DNA from: Thalassotalea_H sp040779345 | GTDB taxonomy: Bacteria > Pseudomonadota > Gammaproteobacteria > Enterobacterales > Alteromonadaceae | Assembly: GCA_040779345.1 (NCBI GenBank) | Contig: JBFONU010000001.1 | Span: 310,001 to 374,000, forward strand | Direction: 5' to 3' | DNA length: 64,000 nt | Shown: piece by piece, positions 25,813-35,433 of the stretch | How the letters are laid out: the number at the start of each line of letters is the position of its first letter | How positions within the stretch are numbered: the first letter of the stretch is position 1 | The notes under the pieces: generated by a model | Seen by the model: only the letters and a program-made list of their open reading frames with translations | Database searches by the model: none | Told to the model about the DNA's origin: nothing | Translations under genes and position numbers: made by a program

Positions 25813-27963
25813 TTAGTCAGTTTTCTCAAAAATGCTTCTAAATAATTTTACGACTTGCTCAACAGTTTCTTTGGTCACATGTCTTTGATCTTCAGCCCAT
25901 GGCTCTTTTAAACATTCAGTAACCATTTCATAACTCGGTAGGTAATACATATCAGAGTTATTATGCACTAATTGCTCAGCAGCAACCCTCAGTACGGCTT
26001 TTGAGTGACAATTAGCACTAATAACATGTTTCTCTTTGGCGTGTCCTGTAACCATAAAAGGAATGGGTGAAACACTGATAATAAGTTTAAAATCAGGGTT
26101 GTGTTGTTTAATAATATCGTAAAAAGCTTGTATGTTATCAATGTTTTCTTGAACAGTGAGGGTCTTATGTGTCACTAATGGGTAAGTGTTAAAACGTGGG
26201 TTTCTTGACATGACACTACCATCTCTAAATTGCCAACATTCATTTAACCCTAATGTAATAATAAATACTTCAACTTGCTCTAATGCATTTCGTGTTGCAT
26301 CTAAGTGGCGTTGGTAGTCATTTAAATAAGCCTGATGATCACAAAACATGACATTTTCTCGGTAGGGATCAAGCCAATGTCCATCAGATTGTTGGAATAA
26401 AAGTTTCTTTGTTGGCTTAACAGCAAAGGCTCTTTCTGCTAATTGTTTAAAGCTAGGGGTGTTGAATAAAATACCGTAATTCGCAGAAAAACGAGCATAT
26501 TTATCGCCTGGGGTGTAGCCATCAATAATGATGCCTGAATTCGGATCATCATTACGTTCAGTCACTAAATAGTTGAATCCTTGTTTTTGAAGGATCCTGG
26601 CAATTTCAAAGGCAAAGCAACTACCTGCTGAACCTATTTTTGTATTTGCATCAAAAATAGGGTGCTTTAGCACAAAGGGCTGTTGCTGGTACTTAGATGA
26701 AGGTGCTGTATCACTTGTTGGGTTAGGCCAAGACATTGCTTCGGGGATTGGTTTGTTTTTAATAATATAACGATTAATACTGTCAACAAGCTCTGTTTCA
26801 TAATTAGCAAGTTGAGTAAGGTTTTGAATATTTTCAATCCCTAATTCACCCTGCCAATTAATACTATCTTTAAATGAGCTTTTTAATATATCAAGTAAAA
26901 TATTGACGCTATTAATTTGCGCTAAATTTGGATCTAGCTCCGTTAATCGCTTAAACATTTCGCCTGAAAAATGACTATCAGAGAAAATATTATTCAAGAG
27001 CAATTTTAGTTGTGGTTGTGAGGTGATGTTGCCTGAAGCAGGAAACATTACAACAGCTTCGTTATCATTAAGCTGTCTGTTTGTATGAGACAATAAAATC
27101 TCTGCAGCCCCTTCAAAGCCAATCAAGTGGCTTTTAGGTGGTAATATTTTGTCGTGAGTAAATCGCCAATGGAAAGGCGATTGAATAAAGCACATTTGCA
27201 ACATATGTCTTGGTGCTTTTTCTGGTTTCTTTCTAATATGGGCTAATTTATTTTGATTAAACAATAAGCCATCGCCAGCATCTATATTTTCATACATTGA
27301 TATTTCAGGAGTAATATTTTCCCTAAGACAAAGAGGGTGGATATCTTGTGCTCTTTTAGTGATATCTCCAAAAATAAATCCCGCTTTCTTAAGCTTATTT
27401 GTGGCCTTGATATCCATAAACTTTGTATTACCATGATGTTCATCATAGCCGTTTAAGTAAACAAGTATTTTTAGCATTTTTTCTGGACCACCATCGCAAT
27501 GCCAGCTATTTGAGTAAGGTGGTGTTTCTTCGTTTGGGTCTGATTCACAAAAGTTATAACAAAGTAAGCTATATTCACTTTCAAAATATGAACAAAACAA
27601 TTTATCTGTTTCTTCATTGAGTATTAAAGGTAAGAGCTTATTCATTAATTCAGGGTGTGCCAGTGCTGATTTATCCGTTTGGGCTTGTTTAATGAGTATT
27701 TCGCATAACTCTTGAGGAATAAGGTGTTTCAGGTGAGCATGGTGTTTATCGTTAATGTCTGTTTTATGGTTCTCATTTTTTCGAGTAAACATTTGTTGGC
27801 TAACGTTATCAAGTTCGTCATAACTGTGTTTTTTTTGATAATAGTAATGTGAAGCCTGATCGGCGCCAGGTACTAAATAATAGACTTGGTCATCGATTTT
27901 TTTTTCAATTTCATCCATGGGATATTTATCTTGAAAATGAAACTTAACTTTACGAACTTTCAT
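25813..27963 (-). CDS. 2OG-Fe(II) oxygenase-like domain fused to GSCFA domain (copy 1, triad intact)
   Basis: This 716-residue protein appears to join two enzymes. Residues about 70-265 look like a prolyl-hydroxylase-type 2-oxoglutarate/Fe(II) oxygenase: H155-x-D157 in SNSWHCDGGP, distal His242 in KLAHIRKK and Arg252 as a 2-oxoglutarate anchor. Residues about 440-710 are a GSCFA domain (SGNH-hydrolase-like), starting with GSAGSCFAFEIA (GSCFA at 447-451) and including LGLNECWQFRDGS and a late H-dense motif. No signal peptide or membrane segment is seen, so it should be cytoplasmic. It is the last gene of the reverse island, 322 bases after maf copy B, and might hydroxylate and acylate or deacylate a glycan or flagellin. 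The specific reaction is unknown. Confidence 0.8.
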   Translation of the reverse strand: MKVRKVKFHFQDKYPMDEIEKKIDDQVYYLVPGADQASHYYYQKKHSYDELDNVSQQMFTRKNENHKTDINDKHHAHLKHLIPQELCEILIKQAQTDKSALAHPELMNKLLPLILNEETDKLFCSYFESEYSLLCYNFCESDPNEETPPYSNSWHCDGGPEKMLKILVYLNGYDEHHGNTKFMDIKATNKLKKAGFIFGDITKRAQDIHPLCLRENITPEISMYENIDAGDGLLFNQNKLAHIRKKPEKAPRHMLQMCFIQSPFHWRFTHDKILPPKSHLIGFEGAAEILLSHTNRQLNDNEAVVMFPASGNITSQPQLKLLLNNIFSDSHFSGEMFKRLTELDPNLAQINSVNILLDILKSSFKDSINWQGELGIENIQNLTQLANYETELVDSINRYIIKNKPIPEAMSWPNPTSDTAPSSKYQQQPFVLKHPIFDANTKIGSAGSCFAFEIARILQKQGFNYLVTERNDDPNSGIIIDGYTPGDKYARFSANYGILFNTPSFKQLAERAFAVKPTKKLLFQQSDGHWLDPYRENVMFCDHQAYLNDYQRHLDATRNALEQVEVFIITLGLNECWQFRDGSVMSRNPRFNTYPLVTHKTLTVQENIDNIQAFYDIIKQHNPDFKLIISVSPIPFMVTGHAKEKHVISANCHSKAVLRVAAEQLVHNNSDMYYLPSYEMVTECLKEPWAEDQRHVTKETVEQVVKLFRSIFEKTD

Positions 27964-28285
27964 ACTATTAGCGCCTTAATGTTCAAAGTTTAATGTATTT
28001 TAAAATAAAGCAGTTTTTATGCCAAAAACCAATGTTATGTTGACATAATCACGATGAAAATTTTTATATTTATTGTTGATTATATTTAAGAAATTTTGTG
28101 CTCTATATTAGTTGAATGGGTTTGTAATTGTTCCGTACTTTTATATGTGAAGTAATACTCTTCGGGCATCACTTTGGCTAATATATTTTATTGTGGTTTT
28201 GAGCAAACAGAAAAGTATGTTAAACAAAGTCGTTATTGAAAAATAACTCCTTTGTTGAACATATTACTGGCTCGCGGTTCAAAAA
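27964..28285. other. AT-rich spacer before oxygenase-GSCFA copy 1 (322 bp)
   Basis: The spacer separates the end of maf copy B from the start of the last minus-strand gene. No sigma-28 or sigma-54 site and no strong terminator was recognised. A CGGTTC-flanked AAAAATTAATTTTT palindrome straddles the maf stop codon at about 28275-28298. It probably holds a separate promoter for the downstream gene, but none can be pointed out. Confidence 0.5.
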
Positions 28286-30379
28286 TTAATTTTTCGGTTC
28301 TACTCTAGGTACACCGTTATCATAATCAAACCCATATCGGCTATTTTTATCCCATAGGTCACGATAATGTTGAGGAGATTTAATTATAAATTCTTTCCAT
28401 AACGAAAGAGCATCATTGAAATAAGGCACTATCTCTTTTTCATCTCCATACCGATATAACAAGCTAAGCAAAATAGAACTTACATATGCGCATTGTCCTT
28501 TTAATAGAAGGTAAAGGTGCTGATAACGCCTTTCGGTACTAATAGAGTTAAAGTAGCGTAACTGCGCTAATAGTATTTGCAAACAGTCTGAACGGCTGTT
28601 TAATTTTTGGTTTAAAATCTCTATCATGTTATTACAAATAATTTCAAAGACTTCAAAATCTAGTAGGGATTCTATTTTTAACTCTTTATGAGGAGGCTCA
28701 AATCGTGTTGCTTTTAATTCACTAATAATTGCTTGTTTATTAATGCTTTTTGAATCAAGCATAATTTCACTTGAAGGTAATGTGATTGCTCCTTCAACTT
28801 TTACACCGTCACTACAGTTGTAACACTTTAGTGCACTCCCTTGAAAAGATGCTAACAATAAATCCATTTGTTGTTTGCCTAAAAATAAAAATGATTCTGT
28901 CATCATTTTTTCGCTAAAATTTCCTTCGACTTCAAATTCGTTTTCTAAAGATATTGACTCATATTTGGCTTTACCTGATTTATCGTAATAATAACTCGAC
29001 TTTGAATGGTGGTGATCTTTATGTTTATAGCCATTATCATTACCGAATAAATATATATTTTCACAGCCCATGTGAGCAAAGAAACTTAAAGCCATATTTC
29101 CAACTAAGGGGTTACAATAACCAAGGGTACTTGTATTATAACCAGCTGCAGATGAAGCAAGCTGATATAATGACGTACCCGGCTCGCCTCCTTTTAAAGC
29201 AACACCTGTCCAAGGGAATAAATCTGCAACTTCAGGGTACATGAGGTTAAGTACCAGTAAATTTATTTTTTTTCTATCTTCTTCATCTATATGGGCTTCA
29301 ATAAAATCAGCTGTTGATTTTGTTCGTTCTAAACAGACATGAAAATCAGGTACGATATCGTGTGATAACAATGCTGTGGTGGCAGAGTTACAGGCAGCAA
29401 TAATGACATGGTCTTGCATTTTTTTTATTACTTCAATGTCATTATCTAAAGATGGGCCATTGGCAACAATAAAAACAGGATACTGAGCAAGTTTTTTGGG
29501 TAAACTATACTCAGGCTTTAAAATTGCAGGTGACTTTTTAATTAAATTTACCGTATGAGCAATACTCATTAATGCATCATCAAAGAAACCAAACCCTAAT
29601 GATAACTGATGAGATTCTAGCTTCATTTTCGCCATTAATCTTGACATAGCACTGGAAGGGTAGTGAAGGTAAAAAAGTGCACCGACTACACTGAATGCTC
29701 CTATGTCCCTAGTTCTATCTTTAAGTGTTTGATAGATTTCTACTTCTGAATCGCCAACGCCAATAAATAAATATGAGCCATCAGCATCAATTGTTTCTAA
29801 ATAAGTTTTCCAATCAAAACAGTAAAGACTGGCAAAAAAATAGTCTGGGTTAGGTTCAAATATAGAAATATATGATGCTATTGTGGCTTCTCTTAGGGGC
29901 ATTAAATGATAGCCCAAGCCAATACCTAAAATCACTTGACTGGGGATATGTTTATCAAGCTTCTCGTTTAACGATAAGTTTTCTGCTGCGGCGCAATAAT
30001 GTTTGGAAATTTTTTGTATTAATTCAAGATGAAGAAAGTCTGCTTCATTTTTTAAATCTGCAATGTTTGTGAAGTTAGTATTGATGATTTTAGGGTTGGC
30101 AATAATTCGTTCTGCTTGCTGATTGACCTGTGATATAGGATCATCAGAATACATCGGAACGCCAGAATCGTAATCAATTATATTTGGCGTGCCATTAGTA
30201 TTGAGAATAAGTTTAAACTTTTCACAGGGTTGAAAATTAATAAATGTTTCATAAATATCAGGGAAATATTTTTGAAACGCTTCCATGTTTTGTTGAAAAC
30301 GAACTTGAGCTGTTTGAGCAAATTCTTCTTCCATTATTAGCCGTTGATTAATTTTGGCAAGTTGTTCTTCTTCATTCAT
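28286..30379 (-). CDS. Motility accessory factor (Maf), putative flagellin glycosyltransferase (copy B)
   Basis: This is a second Maf-type glycosyltransferase of about 697 residues from the ATG at 30379 (MNEEEQLAKINQ). An in-frame TTG at 30421 would add 14 residues but is less likely. Core motifs match copy A: VFIVANGPSLDNDIEVI, IVPDFHVCLERTKST and LFGNDNGYKHKDHHHSKSS. It follows oxygenase-GSCFA copy 2 with a short gap and precedes copy 1, so it sits in the sugar operon rather than the fliD operon. Two Maf proteins could serve different sugars, different flagellins or act redundantly. Confidence 0.9.
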   Translation of the reverse strand: MNEEEQLAKINQRLIMEEEFAQTAQVRFQQNMEAFQKYFPDIYETFINFQPCEKFKLILNTNGTPNIIDYDSGVPMYSDDPISQVNQQAERIIANPKIINTNFTNIADLKNEADFLHLELIQKISKHYCAAAENLSLNEKLDKHIPSQVILGIGLGYHLMPLREATIASYISIFEPNPDYFFASLYCFDWKTYLETIDADGSYLFIGVGDSEVEIYQTLKDRTRDIGAFSVVGALFYLHYPSSAMSRLMAKMKLESHQLSLGFGFFDDALMSIAHTVNLIKKSPAILKPEYSLPKKLAQYPVFIVANGPSLDNDIEVIKKMQDHVIIAACNSATTALLSHDIVPDFHVCLERTKSTADFIEAHIDEEDRKKINLLVLNLMYPEVADLFPWTGVALKGGEPGTSLYQLASSAAGYNTSTLGYCNPLVGNMALSFFAHMGCENIYLFGNDNGYKHKDHHHSKSSYYYDKSGKAKYESISLENEFEVEGNFSEKMMTESFLFLGKQQMDLLLASFQGSALKCYNCSDGVKVEGAITLPSSEIMLDSKSINKQAIISELKATRFEPPHKELKIESLLDFEVFEIICNNMIEILNQKLNSRSDCLQILLAQLRYFNSISTERRYQHLYLLLKGQCAYVSSILLSLLYRYGDEKEIVPYFNDALSLWKEFIIKSPQHYRDLWDKNSRYGFDYDNGVPRVEPKN

Positions 30380-30423
30380 TGTGTCACACCATTTTATCCT
30401 GTAATAGTTCCCTAATAACAAAC

Positions 30424-32505
30424 CTAATCTTTAATAAATATCTCATTAAATAAACCGACAACTTTTTTAACGGTGGCTTTGGTGACATGTCTTTCATCTT
30501 TATCCCAAGGATCTTTTATACAATTAGTTACCATTTCATAGCTAGGTAGGTAATACATGTCGTCATTGTTCTTTACTAGCTCTTCTGCTGCGACTCTAAG
30601 TACTGACTTTGAGTGAGCGTTAGCGGTAATAACATGGTGCTCGTCAGCCCTTCCTGTGGCTAAGAAGGGGATAGGTGAAACAGTGATCACTAATTTAAGT
30701 TTTGGGTTGTGATTTTTTACAATATCAAAAAATTGCTGAATATTGTCGACGTTTTCTTGCACCGTTAATGTTTTATGCTTTATTAAGCGATAAAGATTCG
30801 CTCTATTTGTTCTTGGCATCCTCGCAATAACGGAGCCATCTCTGAGCTCCCAACATTCATTTAACCCTAAAGTTATAATGAATACTTCAACCTCCTCGAG
30901 TGCTTTTTTTACGGCATTTAAGTGTTTGTCATAGTCATTGACATATGCCTCGTGAGTCATGAACAAAACGTTCTCACGGTAAGGGTCAACCCAACTACCG
31001 TCGTTTTGTTGTATCAAAAGTTTTTGAGTGGGTTTTATACCAAAGGCTCTTTCGGCTAATTGCTTGAAGCTAGGACTATTAAATATAATGCCATAATTTG
31101 CACAGGCAATGGCAAGCTCATCTCCCGCTTTATAATTATCGACTATTAAACCTGACCATGGTTCGTCATTTCTTTCCGTTACGACGTAGTTAAACCCTTC
31201 TTGTTGGAAAATTTTTGCAATCTCCTGAGCGAAACAACTTCCCGCACTACCTATTGGAGTATCATAATCCACTATGGGGTATTTTTTGACATAAGGAAGA
31301 GACTCATACATTGATGAAGGGTGAGAAGGATGGTTAGGCGTTGGCCAATATATGCCTGAACTCGACGGCTTATTCTGCTCATCATATCGATTTATACTAT
31401 CATTAAATTCGTGTTCAAATTTTGCTAGTTGTTTAAGGTTTTCAATATCTTCAACGTTGAGTTCGCTTTGCCAGTTAGTGCTGTCTCTAAAAGACATTTT
31501 CAATGTTTCTAATAAAATATCAATACTGTGTATTTGCTTTAATTGAGGATCTAATTCCATTAATCGTTCAAACATTGTTTTAGCAAAAACTTTATTCGAA
31601 TATATATTGTGAAGAAGTAAACTTAGAAACTCTGGTGATTCAATTTTATTGGTAGGGGGAATAAAAGTGTATTCTGATAAATGATTAGAATCTCTTTGAG
31701 TATAGTTTAATATCTTTTTTGCTATCCCATCAAAAGCAATAGGCTTAGGGCTCGTATAACAGACATTGTTTTTAGTGAACTTCCAATGAAATGGAGAAGG
31801 TATGAAGCAAAATTCTAAAACATGTTGTGTTGAGTTTGCTGACTGGTAATGTTGATAGCCAAGTTGATTTGGATTAAAAAGTAAGACATCACCAACGCCC
31901 ATTTTATCATATTTCGTCTTTTCACTTTCAGCACCGATTTTTTCCAAAATAGCATCAATTTCGGTGGGAGAAGCCTGATGAACCCCTAGTAATTCTCCTT
32001 GTTTTTTTAATTGAATCGTTGCATTTTTATCTATAAAAAGTGAACAATCTTGTTGGGCTTCTAAGTCGTCAAGGATAAGGCGCATTTTTAATTGTTTGAT
32101 GGGGCCCTTATCACAATTCCATTGATTTAAAGGTTTTTTGTGTGTTTTATTTACTTCAGTTTTAGTATAGGAAAACCATAGTAAAGTATATTCACTTAAA
32201 AAATATGAGCACATCATGCTGTCGATATCATCACTTAATAATTCAGGTAGTAAACCGTTGATAATATCAGGATGGTAAATAGCGCTTTCAGATTCATCAG
32301 TGCCTTCAACAATTCGCTTGCATGTGTTTTTATCAATGACTTTCTTAAAACTAGCATGTAGTTTTGAGGTAAAATCCGAGGGTTGAATTTTACTTTTCCG
32401 CTTAAAGAGTCGCTGACTAACTTTATTCAACTCTTCAAAACCTTGTTCTTGTTCAAAATAATCTACAGAGTTGTCTTTATTTTTACATACCATAATACTT
32501 TTCAT
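30424..32505 (-). CDS. Degenerate 2OG-oxygenase-like domain fused to GSCFA domain (copy 2)
   Basis: This 693-residue paralog of the gene at 25813 has the same two-part layout. The GSCFA domain is well kept (GSAGSCFAQEIA, GSCFA at 422-426; LGLNECWELRDGS). The oxygenase-like part aligns across its length, but the key residues differ: the HxD histidine is Asn130 (NQWNCDKGP), the distal His position is Tyr217 and the 2-oxoglutarate Arg position is Gln227. It therefore probably cannot bind iron and may be a structural or binding domain, while the GSCFA part may remain active. It sits 70 bases after the PIG-L gene in the reverse operon. Confidence 0.8.
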   Translation of the reverse strand: MKSIMVCKNKDNSVDYFEQEQGFEELNKVSQRLFKRKSKIQPSDFTSKLHASFKKVIDKNTCKRIVEGTDESESAIYHPDIINGLLPELLSDDIDSMMCSYFLSEYTLLWFSYTKTEVNKTHKKPLNQWNCDKGPIKQLKMRLILDDLEAQQDCSLFIDKNATIQLKKQGELLGVHQASPTEIDAILEKIGAESEKTKYDKMGVGDVLLFNPNQLGYQHYQSANSTQHVLEFCFIPSPFHWKFTKNNVCYTSPKPIAFDGIAKKILNYTQRDSNHLSEYTFIPPTNKIESPEFLSLLLHNIYSNKVFAKTMFERLMELDPQLKQIHSIDILLETLKMSFRDSTNWQSELNVEDIENLKQLAKFEHEFNDSINRYDEQNKPSSSGIYWPTPNHPSHPSSMYESLPYVKKYPIVDYDTPIGSAGSCFAQEIAKIFQQEGFNYVVTERNDEPWSGLIVDNYKAGDELAIACANYGIIFNSPSFKQLAERAFGIKPTQKLLIQQNDGSWVDPYRENVLFMTHEAYVNDYDKHLNAVKKALEEVEVFIITLGLNECWELRDGSVIARMPRTNRANLYRLIKHKTLTVQENVDNIQQFFDIVKNHNPKLKLVITVSPIPFLATGRADEHHVITANAHSKSVLRVAAEELVKNNDDMYYLPSYEMVTNCIKDPWDKDERHVTKATVKKVVGLFNEIFIKD

Positions 32506-32575
32506 CTTTTAAAGGTTAAATACAAGGTTGATGCATGTTATAAAATATATAATTAACAAAAAGATAGTTACATAT

Positions 32576-33262
32576 TTAATTTATGATCCTTTCTACATAG
32601 AAGGCTTCAGCTTTGGCAATACCTACGCTAGTTCCTCTTGTTATTGCATGCGCTTGAATTGCTTCTATACTTCTACTGTGTGGAAATTCTCTTAATTCTT
32701 CTGGGTAACAATTCAATGCTTGGATTTTTTTATCCATAAAATCAGTCACATCTGTAAAGTAATTCGCGATAAATTGTTGTTTTGAACTTGCTTGCCATTC
32801 AGTTGCCGACCTTACTTCAAAACTGAATATTTTTTTTACGCTACTTTGAGGCTGGGGTCGGCAGGCGGTAATAACTGCTTGATGCGTGATCGAGTGGTCA
32901 ATATTTAGATCCGTACTACTGTGTGTGTAAATGATTTCAGCAGGATATGCTTCAATGACTGATTCAATCGTTTGAACCACTTTTAATAAAGGGACATTAT
33001 CCATTTGGTTATCAGGTAACTCAAATTGATAAATCTGGCTTATGCCTAAAATATTAGCTACTTGCTTAAGAGAGTTACGGCGTGTTTTTGCATCATCTTG
33101 ATTGGTTTTAATATCTTCTGGTATATTTTTTCTTGCACTTACACCGTTAGTCATGACAATAAGTCTTACCTCATCACCTTGAGCATAATGGCGAGCAATG
33201 GTAGCGCCCATCCCTAAGGTTTCATCATCACTGTGTGCGACAACCACCAGTACTTTATTCAT
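32576..33262 (-). CDS. PIG-L/LmbE-family deacetylase
   Basis: This 228-residue enzyme has the zinc motif VVAHSDDETLGMGATIARH at the N-terminus (AHSDDE, variant of AHPDDE) and a later YTHSSTDLNIDHSITHQA (HxxDxNxDH-type) motif. The family removes N-acetyl groups from GlcNAc-like sugars, or other amides. Here it lies between WbqC (4-base overlap) and a GSCFA protein in a nonulosonate operon, so deacylation of a sugar amine before re-acylation is a reasonable guess. It is complete in length. Confidence 0.88.
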   Translation of the reverse strand: MNKVLVVVAHSDDETLGMGATIARHYAQGDEVRLIVMTNGVSARKNIPEDIKTNQDDAKTRRNSLKQVANILGISQIYQFELPDNQMDNVPLLKVVQTIESVIEAYPAEIIYTHSSTDLNIDHSITHQAVITACRPQPQSSVKKIFSFEVRSATEWQASSKQQFIANYFTDVTDFMDKKIQALNCYPEELREFPHSRSIEAIQAHAITRGTSVGIAKAEAFYVERIIN

Positions 33263-33966
33263 TGTGAATTCCTTAAAATCTCTAAGCTTTTATCACCATG
33301 ATTAAAAAGTAAATCGAGGATTGATAAATGCGAAGTAAAAGTATCTTTCATTTGTGAATAGCAAGGATGTTGATAATGTTGAAAATCAACTAGAATGCCT
33401 TCTTTTAAAAAACTTTGGGTGTTTAAATAATCTTCACCATGTATGCCCGAAATATATTGTGTTGCTTTAAAATATTGACATATTTCTTGTACCAGATCAG
33501 ATTTGTTTTTATGCCAAACATATTCACTACTATAGCTGATTTTTGTTTCTATCTTTAACACCTTAAGAAAAAATGCTAACTGTGCTTTTAATAAGTCATT
33601 CAGTTGTAGATAGGAAGTATTATAGAAAGCTTCTAATTCTTTAGCGTATTGTTCAAAGTAAGGGGCTTTTTTATAATTAAAATAAATACTTTGCCAATGT
33701 TTCTTTTGCCATTTTGGTTGGTTGCCTATTTGAATCGTACTAATCGCTAAATTGCCAAAATTTCCTGATGTTTTTACTGGAACTGTTAACATGACTTCAC
33801 CATTTTTAGACAGAAGCTTATTACGATTTACCATAGAGTTTTTTTCAAATTGTACGTGATCTAACACGATATGGTGATCACTGTTAGCTATTCGATCAAA
33901 ATAGCCTAACCAAGGCAAATATGCGGGCTGGTTAATAGAAATTATTGTTTGATTTTTTTTATTCAT
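33259..33966 (-). CDS. WbqC-family protein (module 2)
   Basis: This 235-residue paralog of the gene at 25072 begins with IISINQPAYLPWLGYFDRIA and DHVQFEKNSMVNRNK. It overlaps the preceding DegT gene by one base and the following PIG-L gene by four, so it is translationally coupled to both. The WbqC family has no established reaction. Its presence in both modules ties it to their shared chemistry. Confidence 0.85.
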   Translation of the reverse strand: MNKKNQTIISINQPAYLPWLGYFDRIANSDHHIVLDHVQFEKNSMVNRNKLLSKNGEVMLTVPVKTSGNFGNLAISTIQIGNQPKWQKKHWQSIYFNYKKAPYFEQYAKELEAFYNTSYLQLNDLLKAQLAFFLKVLKIETKISYSSEYVWHKNKSDLVQEICQYFKATQYISGIHGEDYLNTQSFLKEGILVDFQHYQHPCYSQMKDTFTSHLSILDLLFNHGDKSLEILRNSQ

Positions 33967-35003
33967 TATTCTTCATGCTCAAAGAATTCTTGACAAGTTA
34001 GTGCTATTGCTCGTGCCTGAACAAGTGAAAGCTCTGGATAAATAGGTAAAGAAACGGTGGTATTCGCTAAATTTATCGCATTTTCAGTTGCTGAAAGTAA
34101 TTCCCAGTCTTCAATGGGGACTATTGCGGTAATATTTTTGTTGGCTAAATATTTAATTAATGATTCTGGCTTATCGGTGACAACAATCGCTCTATACCTA
34201 ACAGAGTGAGAATTTGAGCGATTATTTTGATTTACCATCTTTGAATTTACATCGAGTAAAGGTAAACCTGCTTGTTGATAAATTTGCCAAATTTTTGCTC
34301 TTTTTTTAATGAATGATGGCAATTTTTTCAGTTGTTCACGGCCTATAGCAGCTTGCATTTCTGTCATTGGAAAATTGAAATGAGCTGCATCATCTGTTGT
34401 CATATCAAAATCAAGGTAATGCCTTATTTGATTAATATGCTCTTTATTTTTGCTAACGATCATTCCTCCTTGACCACCGCTTGTTATTAGCTTAGTTGCA
34501 TAAAATGAGAGTACGCCTATATCGGCTATTGTGCCCAACTTTTCATTGTTATAGCTTGCTCCTAGTGCTTGAGCTATATCTTCAATAATATGACCAGAAA
34601 AATGCGGAAGCTTACTGGCTTCACCGTACAAGTATGGGTAAATGAGCGTGTCTGCATTACTATTTGATAGACTATTTTGACAAATCGTTGTTGAGCCTTT
34701 TTTTATGTCAATGAATTCAGTTTTTATCTGAGCAAGCTGAGCTGCTTGTTTTAAGGATTGACACACATAAGAGGGCATCACAACTTTTTTACTGTTCAAT
34801 TGCTGAATGGCTAAAAACAATGCCGATGAACCTGTTGAGGTTGCAACAGCATGTCCGTTTGGTAAACCTAGAAATTGGCACATCTCATTCTCAAAAAAAG
34901 TGACTTGTTTTCCACCAGCGAGCATGCCTGAGTTTAATACATCCATAGCTGCATTTAACTCTTCTTGTCCTAATGAAGGCTTGTTATGTGGGATCACAGT
35001 CAT
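33966..35003 (-). CDS. DegT/DnrJ/EryC1-family aminotransferase (module 2)
   Basis: This 345-residue PLP enzyme has an N-terminal IPHNKPSLGQEELNAAM region, ATSTGSSALFLAI for phosphate binding, HIIEDIAQALGA and a Schiff-base lysine in SFYATKLITSGGQGG. It aminates or dehydrates a keto sugar. It overlaps the upstream acyltransferase gene by about 20 bases and the downstream WbqC gene by one. Distinct from the PseC-type gene at 41232, it provides a third DegT enzyme in the island, suggesting an amino sugar beyond the Pse pathway. Confidence 0.85.
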   Translation of the reverse strand: MTVIPHNKPSLGQEELNAAMDVLNSGMLAGGKQVTFFENEMCQFLGLPNGHAVATSTGSSALFLAIQQLNSKKVVMPSYVCQSLKQAAQLAQIKTEFIDIKKGSTTICQNSLSNSNADTLIYPYLYGEASKLPHFSGHIIEDIAQALGASYNNEKLGTIADIGVLSFYATKLITSGGQGGMIVSKNKEHINQIRHYLDFDMTTDDAAHFNFPMTEMQAAIGREQLKKLPSFIKKRAKIWQIYQQAGLPLLDVNSKMVNQNNRSNSHSVRYRAIVVTDKPESLIKYLANKNITAIVPIEDWELLSATENAINLANTTVSLPIYPELSLVQARAIALTCQEFFEHEE

Positions 35004-35433
35004 TTTTATAATAGCCTGCTTTTACTTTCATAGGGTTACCAATAATTAAAGAATAAGGTGGGAAGTTCCCTGCCTCTACTATGGTTCCTGCGGCAACTAC
35101 TGAGTGGTGACCAATAAAGGCGCCTCCTTTAATCACTGAATGAGAGCCGACAAATACATTGTTCTCTAGCGTAATGTCTCGTCTTTCAACTTCAGTTGAA
35201 ATTCCTAGGCACAATTTGTGAGAGTCAGCACAGTTTATTGATACGAAAGAAGCAATATCGCAGTTATCGCCAATGGAAACATTAGCACCATTGGCATTTA
35301 CTTCAGACATACCTCCAATGTAAATGTTTTTGCCAAATTCAGGATCTCCATTAATCCATACTAATGGATGGAAAGGATTTTCCTTAAAATTGATATGTTG
35401 TGAGAAGGCGTTAGCGAAATCTTTATTCATCAT
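34984..35433 (-). CDS. Left-handed beta-helix (hexapeptide) acyltransferase
   Basis: This is a hexapeptide-repeat acyltransferase of about 149 residues from the ATG at 35433; an ATG three bases later is equally possible. Repeats run from about residue 40 to 130 (ISIGDNCDIASFVSINC-like coils, ITLENNVFVGSHSVIKGGAF, IGHHSVVAAGTIVEAG), ending YSLIIGNPMKVK as in maltose- and sugar-O/N-acyltransferases. It starts inside the 3' end of the NeuB-family gene. It could supply the N-acylation step (the role of PseH or LegH/NeuD in other clusters). Confidence 0.82.
   Translation of the reverse strand: MMNKDFANAFSQHINFKENPFHPLVWINGDPEFGKNIYIGGMSEVNANGANVSIGDNCDIASFVSINCADSHKLCLGISTEVERRDITLENNVFVGSHSVIKGGAFIGHHSVVAAGTIVEAGNFPPYSLIIGNPMKVKAGYYKNDCDPT

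Noticed and set aside
27964..28285. CRISPR or tandem repeats in the AT-rich spacers
   Set aside because: No regularly spaced repeats were found in any of the long spacers; only isolated inverted repeats.
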